The notes beneath the pieces are model-generated. The model was not told the origin of the DNA. It made no database searches and saw only the letters and a program-made list of their open reading frames with translations. A stretch of DNA of 18,987 nt from an uncultured Oscillospiraceae bacterium (GTDB lineage: Bacteria; Bacillota; Clostridia; Oscillospirales; Acutalibacteraceae). Shown here one piece after another: positions 1 through 8,383 of the stretch. Both the position numbers and the translations under genes were made by a program. Location of the stretch: positions 1 through 18,987 of the forward strand of contig CABUCT010000009.1 in assembly GCA_902490145.1 (NCBI GenBank). Reading direction: 5' to 3'. The number at the start of each line of letters is the position of its first letter. Positions within the stretch are counted from its first letter, which is position 1.

Positions 1-477
1 AAGGATATTGTTGAAGATTGCGGCATTAATAGAAATACCTTCTATTATCACTATCAAGATATTTATGCACTGGTTGAAGATATATTTGAATTAGAAACCC
101 GAAAGGCTCTTGAAACATATCCTCCAATGAGTTCATGGCAAGAAGGATTTATTGAAGCCACTCAATTTGCAATGCAGAACAAAAAGGCAATTTACCATAT
201 TTATAACTCTGCTAACCATATTCAGTTAGAACGTTATTTGTATCAAATTTCTCAGGAACTAATGTTTTCATTCGTAAAGGAACAGGCAAAAGGGCTAAAT
301 GTAACCGATGAAGATATTATCTATATTTCTCTGTTCTATAAACATGCGGTTGTAGGAATAATTTTGGAATGGCTGCAACGCGGAATGAAAGATAATCCGG
401 AACCGGTAATTCATAAAATAGGGAAAATATTTGAAGGCAATATCCGTCAGACACTCGAACGAATTCATAATACATAA
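1..477 (+). CDS. TetR/AcrR-family transcriptional regulator, 5'-truncated by window edge
   Basis: The frame is open from base 1 to the TAA at 475-477, so the start codon and first helices lie outside the window. The first visible residues read INRNTFYYHYQDIYALVEDIF, apart from a short lead. This is the classic second half of the TetR helix-turn-helix, in which the T-x-Y-x-Y-F/H pattern forms the recognition helix. The remaining roughly 130 residues are a helical ligand-binding domain without a recognisable ligand signature. Family members are dimeric repressors released by small molecules. Because it sits just upstream of an MMPL exporter unit on the same strand, it probably controls that exporter; this is inference. 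A strong terminator directly after the stop separates the two transcripts. An internal ATG at 127 is not a plausible start because the HTH precedes it. Confidence 0.9.
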   Translation, partial: KDIVEDCGINRNTFYYHYQDIYALVEDIFELETRKALETYPPMSSWQEGFIEATQFAMQNKKAIYHIYNSANHIQLERYLYQISQELMFSFVKEQAKGLNVTDEDIIYISLFYKHAVVGIILEWLQRGMKDNPEPVIHKIGKIFEGNIRQTLERIHNT

Positions 478-488
478 TATTTTTATAC

Positions 489-531
489 AAAAAGAGCCGT
501 GTGCATAATTTTTATGCACACGGCTCTTTTT
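489..531 (+). terminator. Strong intrinsic terminator after the TetR gene
   Basis: A near-perfect 19-20 bp stem (489-508 with 512-531) surrounds a loop of about 3 T, centred at 510. It ends in a run of five T. The left arm also begins with an A-run, so the hairpin could end transcripts from either direction. It lies 11 bases after the regulator's stop and isolates the exporter unit from read-through. Confidence 0.92.
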
Positions 532-559
532 GTCTGTTTTTAAAACAAACTCTGAAAAC

Positions 560-565
560 TATAAT
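560..565 (+). promoter_or_regulatory. Candidate -10 element of the exporter unit
   Basis: A perfect TATAAT lies 41 bases before the DUF308 start at 606. The -35 position 17 bases upstream (537-542) matches TTGACA at only three positions. It also abuts the preceding terminator. A weak -35 would suit a regulated promoter. I could not find a clear palindromic TetR operator here. Confidence 0.4.
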
Positions 566-605
566 GACAATATAGAAATAGAAATATATGAAAAGGAGTA
601 ACTTT

Positions 606-1193
606 ATGGATCTTATTAAAAAAGCAAAATGGGGGTATATAGTTGTTTCGATCATAATAATTATGCTCGGACTAATACTGATTCTGTTTCCCGAAATTTC
701 CGCTTTGGCTATCTGCTATGTAATCGGCGGAATTATCACATTATTTGGTATTATAAAATTAATCGGATATTTTTCAAAAGATTTATTCCGGCTGGCATTC
801 CAGTTCGATTTTGCACTGGGCATCTTCGCTTTAATTTCCGGGATTCTCTTGCTTATACATCCGACAGATGTTGTTAAAATTGTACCGGTAATAATAGGAT
901 TATTTGTACTGATGGACGGAGTTTTTAAAATCCAGACTTCAAGAGATGCATATTTGTTTGGAATGAAGAATTGGTGGAGTATTTTGGTACTTGCAATTCT
1001 AACTTGTATCGGCGGTTTATTTTTAATAATCAATCCGTTCAATGGTGCGAAAGCTTTGACCATTTTACTTGGAGCAACCTTAATTATAGATGGTATTCAA
1101 AATATAATTGTTGTATCATACACCGTCAAAGCAGTACGGTCGGAAGATGAGCGTCCTGATACTATATATATCGAACATGACGAAAAGAGGTAA
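606..1193 (+). CDS. DUF308/HdeD-like six-helix membrane protein
   Basis: This is a 195-residue integral membrane protein with about six hydrophobic helices, near residues 10-28, 33-55, 66-84, 90-109, 124-143 and 149-171, and a charged cytoplasmic tail. Three helix pairs repeat the same pattern: a glycine, then a hydrophobic stretch with a Pro at the turn, then a second helix ending in x-D-G or F-G and I. That internal threefold repeat is typical of DUF308 (HdeD family), whose biochemical role is unclear; E. coli HdeD is linked to acid resistance. An upstream in-frame ATG at 588 is rejected because AAGGAG at 593-598 is a good ribosome binding site for the ATG at 606. The gene ends 6 bases before the exporter, so they are almost certainly co-transcribed. 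Confidence is high for the family and low for function. Confidence 0.85.
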   Translation: MDLIKKAKWGYIVVSIIIIMLGLILILFPEISALAICYVIGGIITLFGIIKLIGYFSKDLFRLAFQFDFALGIFALISGILLLIHPTDVVKIVPVIIGLFVLMDGVFKIQTSRDAYLFGMKNWWSILVLAILTCIGGLFLIINPFNGAKALTILLGATLIIDGIQNIIVVSYTVKAVRSEDERPDTIYIEHDEKR

Positions 1194-1199
1194 CAAAAT

Positions 1200-3317
1200 A
1201 TGACGAAATTCGGAAAGGGAGTCGTAAAATACCGTATTCCAATTCTCATAGTTACAGTATTGCTGATGATCCCCTCAATATTCGGTATGGTCAACACAAG
1301 AATCAATTATGACATGTTGAATTACCTTCCCGAAGAGATGGACACGGTTATCGGGCAAAATGAATTGCTCAATGATTTCGGAAAGGGAGCTTTTTCTTTT
1401 ATAATTGTTGAAGATATGCCTGATAAAGATGTTGATAAATTAAAGCAAAAAATCGAACAAGTTGAACATGTAGAAACTGTTCTCTGGTATAGTTCACTAG
1501 CTGATATATCGGTTCCAAAAGAACTTCTTCCGGATAAACTATACAATGAATTCAACACAGAAAACTCAACTATGATGGCAGTATTCTTTGACAGTGCAAC
1601 CTCTGCCGATGTCACTATGGATGCCATTCGTGAAATTCGCTCCATTGCCGGAAAACAGTGTTTTGTTTCAGGCATGTCGGCACTTGTTACTGACCTTAAA
1701 GATCTTTGTGAAGCAGAAGAGCCGATTTATGTAGGTCTGGCAGTTTTGTTTGCAAGCATTGCCATGTTAGTATTCCTTGACGGCTGGCTGGTTCCTTTTG
1801 TATTTCTCGCCTCCATCGGAATGATGATTCTTTTGAATCTCGGAACAAATTACTTTTTCGGAGAAATTTCATATATAACAAAGGCACTTTCTGCGGTTTT
1901 ACAGCTTGCTGTTACTATGGATTACTCCATATTCCTATGGCATTGTTACAATGAGCAACGGGAAAAATATGATGATCATAAAGAAGCAATGGCTGTTGCA
2001 ATTAATGAAACACTCACATCTGTTGTCGGAAGTTCCATTACAACGATTGCGGGATTCATTGCACTTTGTTTTATGAGTTTCACTCTTGGCCGCGATCTTG
2101 GAATCGTCATGGCAAAAGGAGTTTTATTTGGCGTTATCGGCTGTGTTACTGTCCTTCCTTCTCTTATTCTTTTGTTTGATAAGCCTCTTCAAAAAACTAA
2201 ACATAGATCTCTGATTCCCAACATGTCTAAATTCTCTAAAGGAGTTACAAAAACATTTCCAATATTCCTGGTAATATTCGCTTTGCTTATTCCTCCGGCA
2301 TACTACGGATACAATAAAACAAATAATGAAGTTTATTATGATATGGGTCAGTGCCTACCCGAAGATATGGAATATGTTATCGCAAACACCAAACTATCTG
2401 AAGACTTCAATATTGCTTCCACCCATATGATTTTGATTGATTCAAATCTCCCTTCAAAATCAGTTCGTTCTATGATAAGTGAAATGGAACAGATCGACGG
2501 AGTCAAATATGTTCTCGGACTTGAATCTGTCCTCGGCCCCAGTGTTCCGGAAGAAATTCTGCCAAGTAGTATTAAGGAAATATTAGAAAGCGACAAATGG
2601 GAACTAATGCTTGTTAATTCAGAATACGATGTCGCGAGTGATCTCGTAAATGCTCAAGTTGATGAGCTTAATACGATTTTAAAGAGATATGATCAAAGCG
2701 GCATGCTGATCGGAGAAGCTCCTTGCATGAAAGATATGATTGAAACAACAAACCATGACTTCAAGGTTGTAAACGCCGTGTCCATAATTGCAATCTTTAT
2801 AATCATTGCTCTGGTGGAAAAAAGTATTTCACTCCCATTTATCCTTATTGCAGTTATTGAACTTGCAATCTTCATCAATCTTGGATTGCCACATTATTTT
2901 GGCCAATCATTACCGTTTATCGCACCGATTTGCATAAGCACCATCCAGCTCGGTGCCACAGTTGACTATGCCATTTTAATGACTACACGTTACAAGTCGG
3001 AAAGAATTTCCGGAAACAGCAAGAAGCAATCGGTAACTACCGCACTTTCAACATCTATTCCATCCATTATAGTAAGCGGCATGGGACTGTTTGCAGCGAC
3101 ATTTGGTGTTTCTGTTTATTCAGACATTGATATCATAAGCTCAATGTGTATGCTCATGGCAAGAGGTGCTATTATAAGTATGCTGTGCGTTATATTTATC
3201 CTTCCCGCACTGTTTATGCTTTGTGACAAACTGATTTGCGGCACAACTCTGGGCATGAAAAACATTTCTAAACAATATTGTATTTCTAATTCGGAGGTAT
3301 TTAGTAATGAAAAATAA
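1200..3317 (+). CDS. MMPL-family RND transporter
   Basis: This 705-residue protein has the full MMPL/RND layout. TM1 is near residues 12-32, followed by a large extracytoplasmic loop to about 170, then TM2-6 to about 330. TM7 is near 352-370, followed by a second large loop to about 522, then TM8-12. The duplicated proton-relay motif is visible in both halves: Asp241-Tyr242 in TM4 and Asp589-Tyr590 in TM10, matching the paired Asp-Tyr residues of MmpL3-type pumps. Members export lipids, peptides or drugs using the proton gradient; the substrate here cannot be read from sequence. AAGAGG at 1185-1190 is the ribosome binding site, inside the end of the previous gene. The 3' end overlaps the next start by 11 bases, so the two are translationally linked. 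Length is normal and there is no sign of damage. Confidence 0.93.
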   Translation: MTKFGKGVVKYRIPILIVTVLLMIPSIFGMVNTRINYDMLNYLPEEMDTVIGQNELLNDFGKGAFSFIIVEDMPDKDVDKLKQKIEQVEHVETVLWYSSLADISVPKELLPDKLYNEFNTENSTMMAVFFDSATSADVTMDAIREIRSIAGKQCFVSGMSALVTDLKDLCEAEEPIYVGLAVLFASIAMLVFLDGWLVPFVFLASIGMMILLNLGTNYFFGEISYITKALSAVLQLAVTMDYSIFLWHCYNEQREKYDDHKEAMAVAINETLTSVVGSSITTIAGFIALCFMSFTLGRDLGIVMAKGVLFGVIGCVTVLPSLILLFDKPLQKTKHRSLIPNMSKFSKGVTKTFPIFLVIFALLIPPAYYGYNKTNNEVYYDMGQCLPEDMEYVIANTKLSEDFNIASTHMILIDSNLPSKSVRSMISEMEQIDGVKYVLGLESVLGPSVPEEILPSSIKEILESDKWELMLVNSEYDVASDLVNAQVDELNTILKRYDQSGMLIGEAPCMKDMIETTNHDFKVVNAVSIIAIFIIIALVEKSISLPFILIAVIELAIFINLGLPHYFGQSLPFIAPICISTIQLGATVDYAILMTTRYKSERISGNSKKQSVTTALSTSIPSIIVSGMGLFAATFGVSVYSDIDIISSMCMLMARGAIISMLCVIFILPALFMLCDKLICGTTLGMKNISKQYCISNSEVFSNEK

Positions 3318-5451
3318 CTTCAAAAAATTTATATCACTTTTTATATGTGCAGCACTTTTATTAAGCGGTATCGGAGCTACTGTATATGCTGTGAATAATG
3401 AAAAGAAGGATGAAAATAAAGTTTTAACTCAAGCGGTCGATTCTAATCAAAACTCTACTATTTCAAAAGATGAAACGGTTTATGTACTTGCCGGAGCCGA
3501 CGGAACTGTTCAAAAAGTTATTGTCAGTGACTGGATTAAAAATTCACTCGGAAGCTCTGAAATTAATGACAAATCAAATTTAACCGATGTTGAAAATGTA
3601 AAGAGTGACGAAACCTATACCATGAATTCCGAAAACATGCGTGTGTGGGATGCTCAGGGAAATGATATATATTATCAAGGTAATATTGAAAAAGAACTTC
3701 CCGTAAACATAAACGTTTCCTATAAACTTGATGGTCGCAGCATTTCTCCTTCAGAGCTTGCCGAAAAAAGCGGACACGTTACGATCCGTTTCGAATATAA
3801 TAACAATCAATATGAAATGGTCGAAATTGACGGCAAGCAAGAAAAGATGTATGTTCCCTTTGCTATGCTGACCGGAATACTGCTTGACAATAATATCTTC
3901 AGAAATGTGGATATATCAAACGGGAAGCTCATTAATGACGGAAATCGCACGGCAGTAGTTGGTATCGCATTTCCCGGGCTTCAGGATAATCTCGGTATAG
4001 ATTCACAAAAATTCAAAGTTCCAAATTATGTGGAAATAAGTGCAGATGTGGAAAACTTTGAGCTGATGAATACTGTGACAATCGCAACTAATGAAATATT
4101 CAGCAATTTAGACTCAGAAAAGCTCAATTCAGCTGATGAACTTACTAACTCTATAAATGAGCTTACAAGTGCAATGAAACAGCTTACAGACGGATCGTCT
4201 AGACTTTATAACGGAATGTGTACTCTTTTGGATAAATCCGGTCAACTTGTAGATGGCATAAACAAACTGGCAGAAGGAGCTTACAAACTTAAAAACGGGT
4301 CAGAAACTCTTGATAAAGGAGCCGGAGAACTTAATAACGGTGCAAAAGAACTTGCAAGCGGTCTTGAAAAGCTCGAATCAAATAATTCTGCATTGACTTC
4401 AGGTTCAAAACAAGTTTTTGACTCGCTTCTTTCAATGGCCAACTCACAAATTTCTTCAGCCGGCCTCAATGTTCCAAAACTGACAATTGAAAATTATGCA
4501 AAAGTTTTAAACGATGTTATCATTTCCCTGGATGAAACCAATGTGGCAAAGCAGGCACAAGCAACAGCTCTTGAAACTGTAACAAATAAAGTTAATTCAC
4601 AAAAAGACACAATCAAATCGGTTGTTACTTCTTCTGTTCGAGAAGAAATAACATCAAAAGTAACCGAATCGGTGCGTGCCGGAGTAGAAACTCAAGTTCT
4701 CGCCTCTATGAACATGACCAAAGAAGATTACGATAAAGGCATTGCAGCCGGGATAATTTCTTCCGAACAACAAGCACAGGTCATCTCAGCTGTAAATGAA
4801 CAAATGTCAACCGAATCGGTAAAAACTATGATTGATACAAATGTGGAAAGTCAGATGAACTCCTCCGACATCCAGACACTGATCGATTCAAAAACTGCTG
4901 AACAAATCAAAATACTTATTGAACAAAATATGAACTCAGCAGAAGTTCAGGGACAAATTACATCGGCACTCGAAAAAGCAAAATCAGGTGCTGCAAGTAT
5001 CAGTGCTTTGAAAGAACAGCTTGATAGTTACAATACTTTCTATATGGGTCTTGAAAACTATACTGAGGGAGTCTCAGCTGCTAAAAATGGTGCAGATAGT
5101 TTAAGTTCCGGCACAAATGAATTGAAAAACGGTACATCAGAACTGCATGCCGGAATGAATGAGCTGTATGATGGAATTCTGGTACTAAAAGACGGAGCTC
5201 CGGCACTGATTGACGGTGTTTCAGAATTGCGTGACGGAGCAATGAAGCTTTCAGATGGACTTAAAGAATTTAATGAAAAAGGCGTTCAAAAATTAACTAA
5301 TGCCGTAAACGGAGATCTTAGAGGACTTCTTACAAGATTAAAAGCCACAGTTGACGTATCCAAGAAATATAAATCTTTCTCCGGCATTTCTGACAATATG
5401 GACGGACAGGTCAAATTTATCTATCGCACTGACTCCATAGAATTAAAATGA
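3307..5451 (+). CDS. Secreted coiled-coil protein with Leu-x-x-Gly heptad repeats, exporter partner
   Basis: The 714-residue protein starts with a signal peptide: basic residues, a hydrophobic core at about 9-24, and a V-Y-A site near residue 28. A mixed region (about 45-270) follows. Next come two blocks of x-x-x-Leu-x-x-Gly heptads, near residues 293-360 and 590-656. They flank a long helical centre rich in Glu, Gln, Val and Ser (about 440-570). This repeat type (TIGR03057) also occurs in YhgE/Pip-like proteins. There is no second membrane helix, LPxTG or lipobox, so anchoring is unclear. GGAGG at 3293-3297 supports the start, which lies inside the exporter's 3' end. By position and topology it is probably an extracytoplasmic partner of the RND pump, analogous to an adaptor; this is inference. 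The C-terminal end looks natural, not truncated. Confidence 0.85.
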   Translation: MKNNFKKFISLFICAALLLSGIGATVYAVNNEKKDENKVLTQAVDSNQNSTISKDETVYVLAGADGTVQKVIVSDWIKNSLGSSEINDKSNLTDVENVKSDETYTMNSENMRVWDAQGNDIYYQGNIEKELPVNINVSYKLDGRSISPSELAEKSGHVTIRFEYNNNQYEMVEIDGKQEKMYVPFAMLTGILLDNNIFRNVDISNGKLINDGNRTAVVGIAFPGLQDNLGIDSQKFKVPNYVEISADVENFELMNTVTIATNEIFSNLDSEKLNSADELTNSINELTSAMKQLTDGSSRLYNGMCTLLDKSGQLVDGINKLAEGAYKLKNGSETLDKGAGELNNGAKELASGLEKLESNNSALTSGSKQVFDSLLSMANSQISSAGLNVPKLTIENYAKVLNDVIISLDETNVAKQAQATALETVTNKVNSQKDTIKSVVTSSVREEITSKVTESVRAGVETQVLASMNMTKEDYDKGIAAGIISSEQQAQVISAVNEQMSTESVKTMIDTNVESQMNSSDIQTLIDSKTAEQIKILIEQNMNSAEVQGQITSALEKAKSGAASISALKEQLDSYNTFYMGLENYTEGVSAAKNGADSLSSGTNELKNGTSELHAGMNELYDGILVLKDGAPALIDGVSELRDGAMKLSDGLKEFNEKGVQKLTNAVNGDLRGLLTRLKATVDVSKKYKSFSGISDNMDGQVKFIYRTDSIELK

Positions 5452-5560
5452 TTATCTTGAACATATAATGAAAAGTTTCAAAACAACAAGACCAAAAAAA
5501 CCTTTATAAAAAATGTCTTCTTAAGAAGAATTGATTCTTTCTATTCTTTGATTTATAAAT

Positions 5561-5604
5561 AAAAACCGCTGAAAAGATTGATAATTTCTTTTCAGCGGTT
5601 TTTT
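5561..5604. terminator. Bidirectional terminator between convergent genes
   Basis: A 17-bp perfect stem (5561-5577 with 5587-5603) has a 9-base loop, with an A-run on one side and a T-run on the other. It can stop the exporter unit (plus) and the phosphatase gene (minus), whose stop codon is only 3 bases away. The 109 bases before it contain a 14-bp palindrome (5516-5529) and no credible gene. Confidence 0.9.
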
Positions 5605-5606
5605 TA

Positions 5607-6203
5607 TTATATTTCCCCGATAACCTCGGCTTTATATCCCCTCATCCAAACACTGGGAGTTATTCTTAGTGTATATCCGCGTCCCGGAGCACATACCCAT
5701 TCATTAAAGGGGAGTTCCGGAAGTCCGCATGTGGAAAGCACCGCCATAATTGTACCTCCATGGGCACAGATGACCGAATCTGTTACTCCGTCGTGCATTA
5801 AATCTTCAACTATTTTTGCAAATGCCACCACCGACCGTTTTACAAAATTATCAGTTGACTCACCGTTAGGCGGAGTCTGACCTGAAAGCCAATCCACATA
5901 TTCAGGCCTCTCCTTTAACTCTTCAGCTGTTTTGTCCTCAAAATCTCCAAAATCACATTCGGAAAGTCCGCCGGCAGTAATTATCTGTTTGTCGGGATAA
6001 ATAAGACCAAGTGTTTCAGTACATCTTTTAAGCGGACTTGAATACAACCGCTCGGCAAACGGATAAATTCCCTCTCCATCAAGCTTCAATATCTCTTCAC
6101 GTCCCCTTGCCGTCAGGGGCACATCGGTTTTTCCGATATATCTTATCACTCCCGCCGGCTTGTCAAGCCCATGTCTGATAAGATGTATTTTATATGTTTT
6201 CAA
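5607..6203 (-). CDS. Histidine phosphatase superfamily protein (phosphoglycerate mutase/CobC-like)
   Basis: This 198-residue protein belongs to the branch-1 histidine phosphatases. The catalytic R-H-G motif is at residues 10-12, with His11 as the phospho-acceptor. Arg60 (in S-S-P-L-K-R-C), Glu82 (in L-S-E-C-D-F-G-D-F-E) and the second histidine, His148 (in C-A-H-G-G), complete the set. The family includes alpha-ribazole phosphatase, cofactor-dependent mutases and broad phosphatases. No cobalamin gene is nearby, so the substrate is unknown. The start codon is TTG at 6203-6201, supported by a GAGGG ribosome binding site 7 bases upstream; no ATG fits better. It is transcribed away from the XRE regulator gene, and the two promoters overlap. 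Confidence 0.9.
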   Translation of the reverse strand: MKTYKIHLIRHGLDKPAGVIRYIGKTDVPLTARGREEILKLDGEGIYPFAERLYSSPLKRCTETLGLIYPDKQIITAGGLSECDFGDFEDKTAEELKERPEYVDWLSGQTPPNGESTDNFVKRSVVAFAKIVEDLMHDGVTDSVICAHGGTIMAVLSTCGLPELPFNEWVCAPGRGYTLRITPSVWMRGYKAEVIGEI

Positions 6204-6216
6204 ACGAATAACCCTC

Positions 6217-6245
6217 TTTACAAATGATTACTAAAGTATTATAAT
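6217..6245 (+). promoter_or_regulatory. Promoter of the XRE regulator gene
   Basis: TTTACA (6217-6222), a 17-base spacer and a perfect TATAAT (6240-6245) form a near-consensus sigma-A promoter. The predicted start is near 6252, leaving a leader of about 28 bases with AGAGG at 6266-6270. Confidence 0.75.
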
Positions 6246-6266
6246 ATACAGAGCGTATAAATTCAA
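6238..6266 (-). promoter_or_regulatory. Promoter of the histidine phosphatase gene
   Basis: Read on the minus strand, TTGAAT (6266-6261) is followed after 17 bases by a perfect TATAAT (6243-6238). The -10 overlaps the -10 of the plus-strand promoter at 6240-6243. The predicted transcript start is near 6231. Confidence 0.72.
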
Positions 6267-6279
6267 GAGGAATAGTAAT

Positions 6280-6903
6280 ATGGAGAATAATTTCGCAAAA
6301 ATCATGACCGAATTACGAAGGCAGAAAGGCATTACTCAAAAACAGGCTGCTATGAGCCTTGGCGTATCTCAGGCATTGCTTTCGCACTATGAAAAAGGAG
6401 TTCGCGAATGCGGACTCGACTTTTTGATAAGAGCAGCAGAATTTTACGGAGTTTCCTGTGATACACTGCTTGGAATTTCTGATGTTATCGATAATAATTC
6501 CGAAGAAACAGCTGATAATCCTGATAAAACGGCAATAATAAAAACACTGGATATAATTTACGATTTAATAGATCGTTGCGGAAGTGAAGCATTTGCCGAT
6601 GAAGTCAGCGATTTTATTATGTTGGCTGTATACCGAATACTGCGTCAGCTTTGTAAAAATGATGATGCAGATAATTCAATTTTCGGTGTTTCAAGGCACA
6701 AATATCGTGCAATGGCAGACGCTGCAATGCAGGTTTCTGAAGCCGGAGTCAGCTGTACCGTAAATGAACAGGCAGGTTCTCTCCCCCTTCCCGACCCGAA
6801 CGTTCTCAATATTTCAAACCGCGAATTTTCTTTAATATATAAGAATGAATATAAAAGTCTTTTAAGGCTTATCAAAAAAGCCGAAAACAAAATGACATTT
6901 TGA
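6280..6903 (+). CDS. XRE-family helix-turn-helix regulator
   Basis: In this 207-residue protein, residues about 6-66 form a typical Cro/CI-type HTH: L-R-x-x-K-G-I-T-Q-x-x-A, then L-G-V-S-Q-A-L-L-S-x-Y-E-K-G-x-R-E, then the C-D-T-L-L-G end common to this family. The C-terminal 140 residues are mainly helical and contain no domain I recognise. AGAGG 9 bases upstream supports the ATG. The stop is 26 bases before the M18 aminopeptidase start, so the two are likely one transcript. The overlapping divergent promoter just upstream is where an autoregulator of this class would be expected to bind. The regulated signal is unknown. Confidence 0.88.
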   Translation: MENNFAKIMTELRRQKGITQKQAAMSLGVSQALLSHYEKGVRECGLDFLIRAAEFYGVSCDTLLGISDVIDNNSEETADNPDKTAIIKTLDIIYDLIDRCGSEAFADEVSDFIMLAVYRILRQLCKNDDADNSIFGVSRHKYRAMADAAMQVSEAGVSCTVNEQAGSLPLPDPNVLNISNREFSLIYKNEYKSLLRLIKKAENKMTF

Positions 6904-6929
6904 ATAAATTTCCGAAAGGACTTGATTTT

Positions 6930-8336
6930 ATGGAAAAAACCGAAGCTGCTATGCTTAAAGAGAAACTCATGCCACCAGCAAAAAATGGTTGGCAAAGAGT
7001 TTCAAAAGACGAAGAAAAGAAAATCTATGATTTTGCCGAAGATTATAAAAAATTTATAACAAACTGCAAAACCGAAAGAGAAGTTGTAAAATTTGCTGAA
7101 GAAAAACTAAAATCTGCCGGTTTTAAAGAATTTGATTCGAACAAACCTTTGAAATCCGGGGACAAAGTTTATCGCATAAATCGCGGAAAAGCCGTTTTGG
7201 CTGCTGTTATCGGAAGCGAAGATATCAAAAATGGCGTAGATATTGCCGCCGCACATATCGACTCTCCACGTCTTGATTTGAAACAGCATCCGCTTTATGA
7301 AGAAAGTGAGCTTGCACTTTTTAAAACTCACTACTACGGCGGAATAAAAAAATATCAATGGGCTGCTATTCCTCTGTCTCTCCACGGTGTTGTTATTAAA
7401 CCTGATGGAAGCAAAGTAGAAATAAACATCGGCGAGGATGAGGGCGACCCGCAGTTTGTAATAACCGATCTTCTCCCTCATCTCGGCCGTGAACAATCAA
7501 AACGCACTCTGGACGAAGGAATAAAAGGCGAAGAGCTTAATATTCTTATCGGAAGCCGCCCGTTTAATAATGACTCCGAATCTGAAAAAGTTAAACTTAA
7601 TATTATTAATATTCTTCATGAAAAATACGGAATTGTTAATAATGATTTCGTCTCAGCAGAACTTGAAGCCGTACCCTCATTCAAGGCTGTTGATATCGGA
7701 TTTGACCGTTCTCTTATCGGTGCTTACGGACACGACGACAGAGTTTGTGCCTTCCCTGCACTCATGGCAATTCTCGAATGTGAAAATCCTGTCCGCACTG
7801 CCGTGACTGTTCTAACCGACAAAGAAGAAATCGGCTCGGAAGGAAATACCGGACTTAACTCATCCTATATGAAATATTTCATATTTGACCTTGCTGAAAA
7901 CATGGGTTCAAAGGGCAGAGACGTTTTGTCAAAAAGCCGTTGTCTGTCTGCCGATGTAAATGCCGCATTTGACCCTACCTTCTCTGATCCGTTCGAGCGT
8001 ATGAATGCAAGCTATATCAACTATGGTGCGGTTATCACTAAATACACCGGTGCAAGGGGCAAATCCTCCACTTCTGATGCTTCCGCTGAATTTGTGGGCG
8101 AAATTTCCCGCATAATGCATAAGGAAAATGTAGTATGGCAAACCGGAGAACTCGGAAAGGTCGACTTTGGCGGCGGCGGAACGGTTGCAATGTACGTAGC
8201 AGCACTCAATGTTGACGTTATAGATTTAGGTGTACCGGTACTCAGCATGCATTCTCCGTTTGAAGTGGTATCAAAGCTTGATTTGTATATGACACTTCGT
8301 GCCATAAAAGCTCTGTTTTCAAGCACTCGCGATTAA
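6930..8336 (+). CDS. M18-family zinc aminopeptidase
   Basis: This 468-residue cytoplasmic metallopeptidase cleaves N-terminal residues, in characterised family members often acidic ones. Conserved metal-site residues are present: His109 and Asp111 (in A-A-H-I-D-S-P-R-L-D), Asp270 (in G-H-D-D-R), Glu299/Glu300 (in D-K-E-E-I-G-S-E-G), Asp342 (in S-A-D-V-N-A-A-F-D-P) and His441 (in M-H-S-P-F-E). Length is normal and no catalytic residue is missing. A longer frame opens at a TTG at 6900, overlapping the previous stop. I prefer the ATG at 6930 because AAAGGA lies 9 bases upstream. There is no signal peptide. It is probably co-transcribed with the XRE gene; a 47-base gap separates it from galE. Confidence 0.93.
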   Translation: MEKTEAAMLKEKLMPPAKNGWQRVSKDEEKKIYDFAEDYKKFITNCKTEREVVKFAEEKLKSAGFKEFDSNKPLKSGDKVYRINRGKAVLAAVIGSEDIKNGVDIAAAHIDSPRLDLKQHPLYEESELALFKTHYYGGIKKYQWAAIPLSLHGVVIKPDGSKVEINIGEDEGDPQFVITDLLPHLGREQSKRTLDEGIKGEELNILIGSRPFNNDSESEKVKLNIINILHEKYGIVNNDFVSAELEAVPSFKAVDIGFDRSLIGAYGHDDRVCAFPALMAILECENPVRTAVTVLTDKEEIGSEGNTGLNSSYMKYFIFDLAENMGSKGRDVLSKSRCLSADVNAAFDPTFSDPFERMNASYINYGAVITKYTGARGKSSTSDASAEFVGEISRIMHKENVVWQTGELGKVDFGGGGTVAMYVAALNVDVIDLGVPVLSMHSPFEVVSKLDLYMTLRAIKALFSSTRD

Positions 8337-8383
8337 ACCAGAACACTTAAATAAAAGATAATTTTGAATGTGAGGAATTTTAA

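Noticed and set aside
588..605. Upstream ATG extending the DUF308 protein by six residues
   Set aside because: The stretch contains the AAGGAG ribosome binding site for the ATG at 606.
5468..5509. Short frame of 13 codons after the coiled-coil gene
   Set aside because: Too short, with no ribosome binding site, in an A-rich stretch before the terminator.
6900..6929. TTG start extending the M18 aminopeptidase by ten residues
   Set aside because: It overlaps the previous stop and contains the AAAGGA site that serves the ATG at 6930.
7570..7806. Plus-strand 78-codon frame inside the aminopeptidase gene
   Set aside because: An alternate frame of a conserved gene, without initiation signals or recognisable product.
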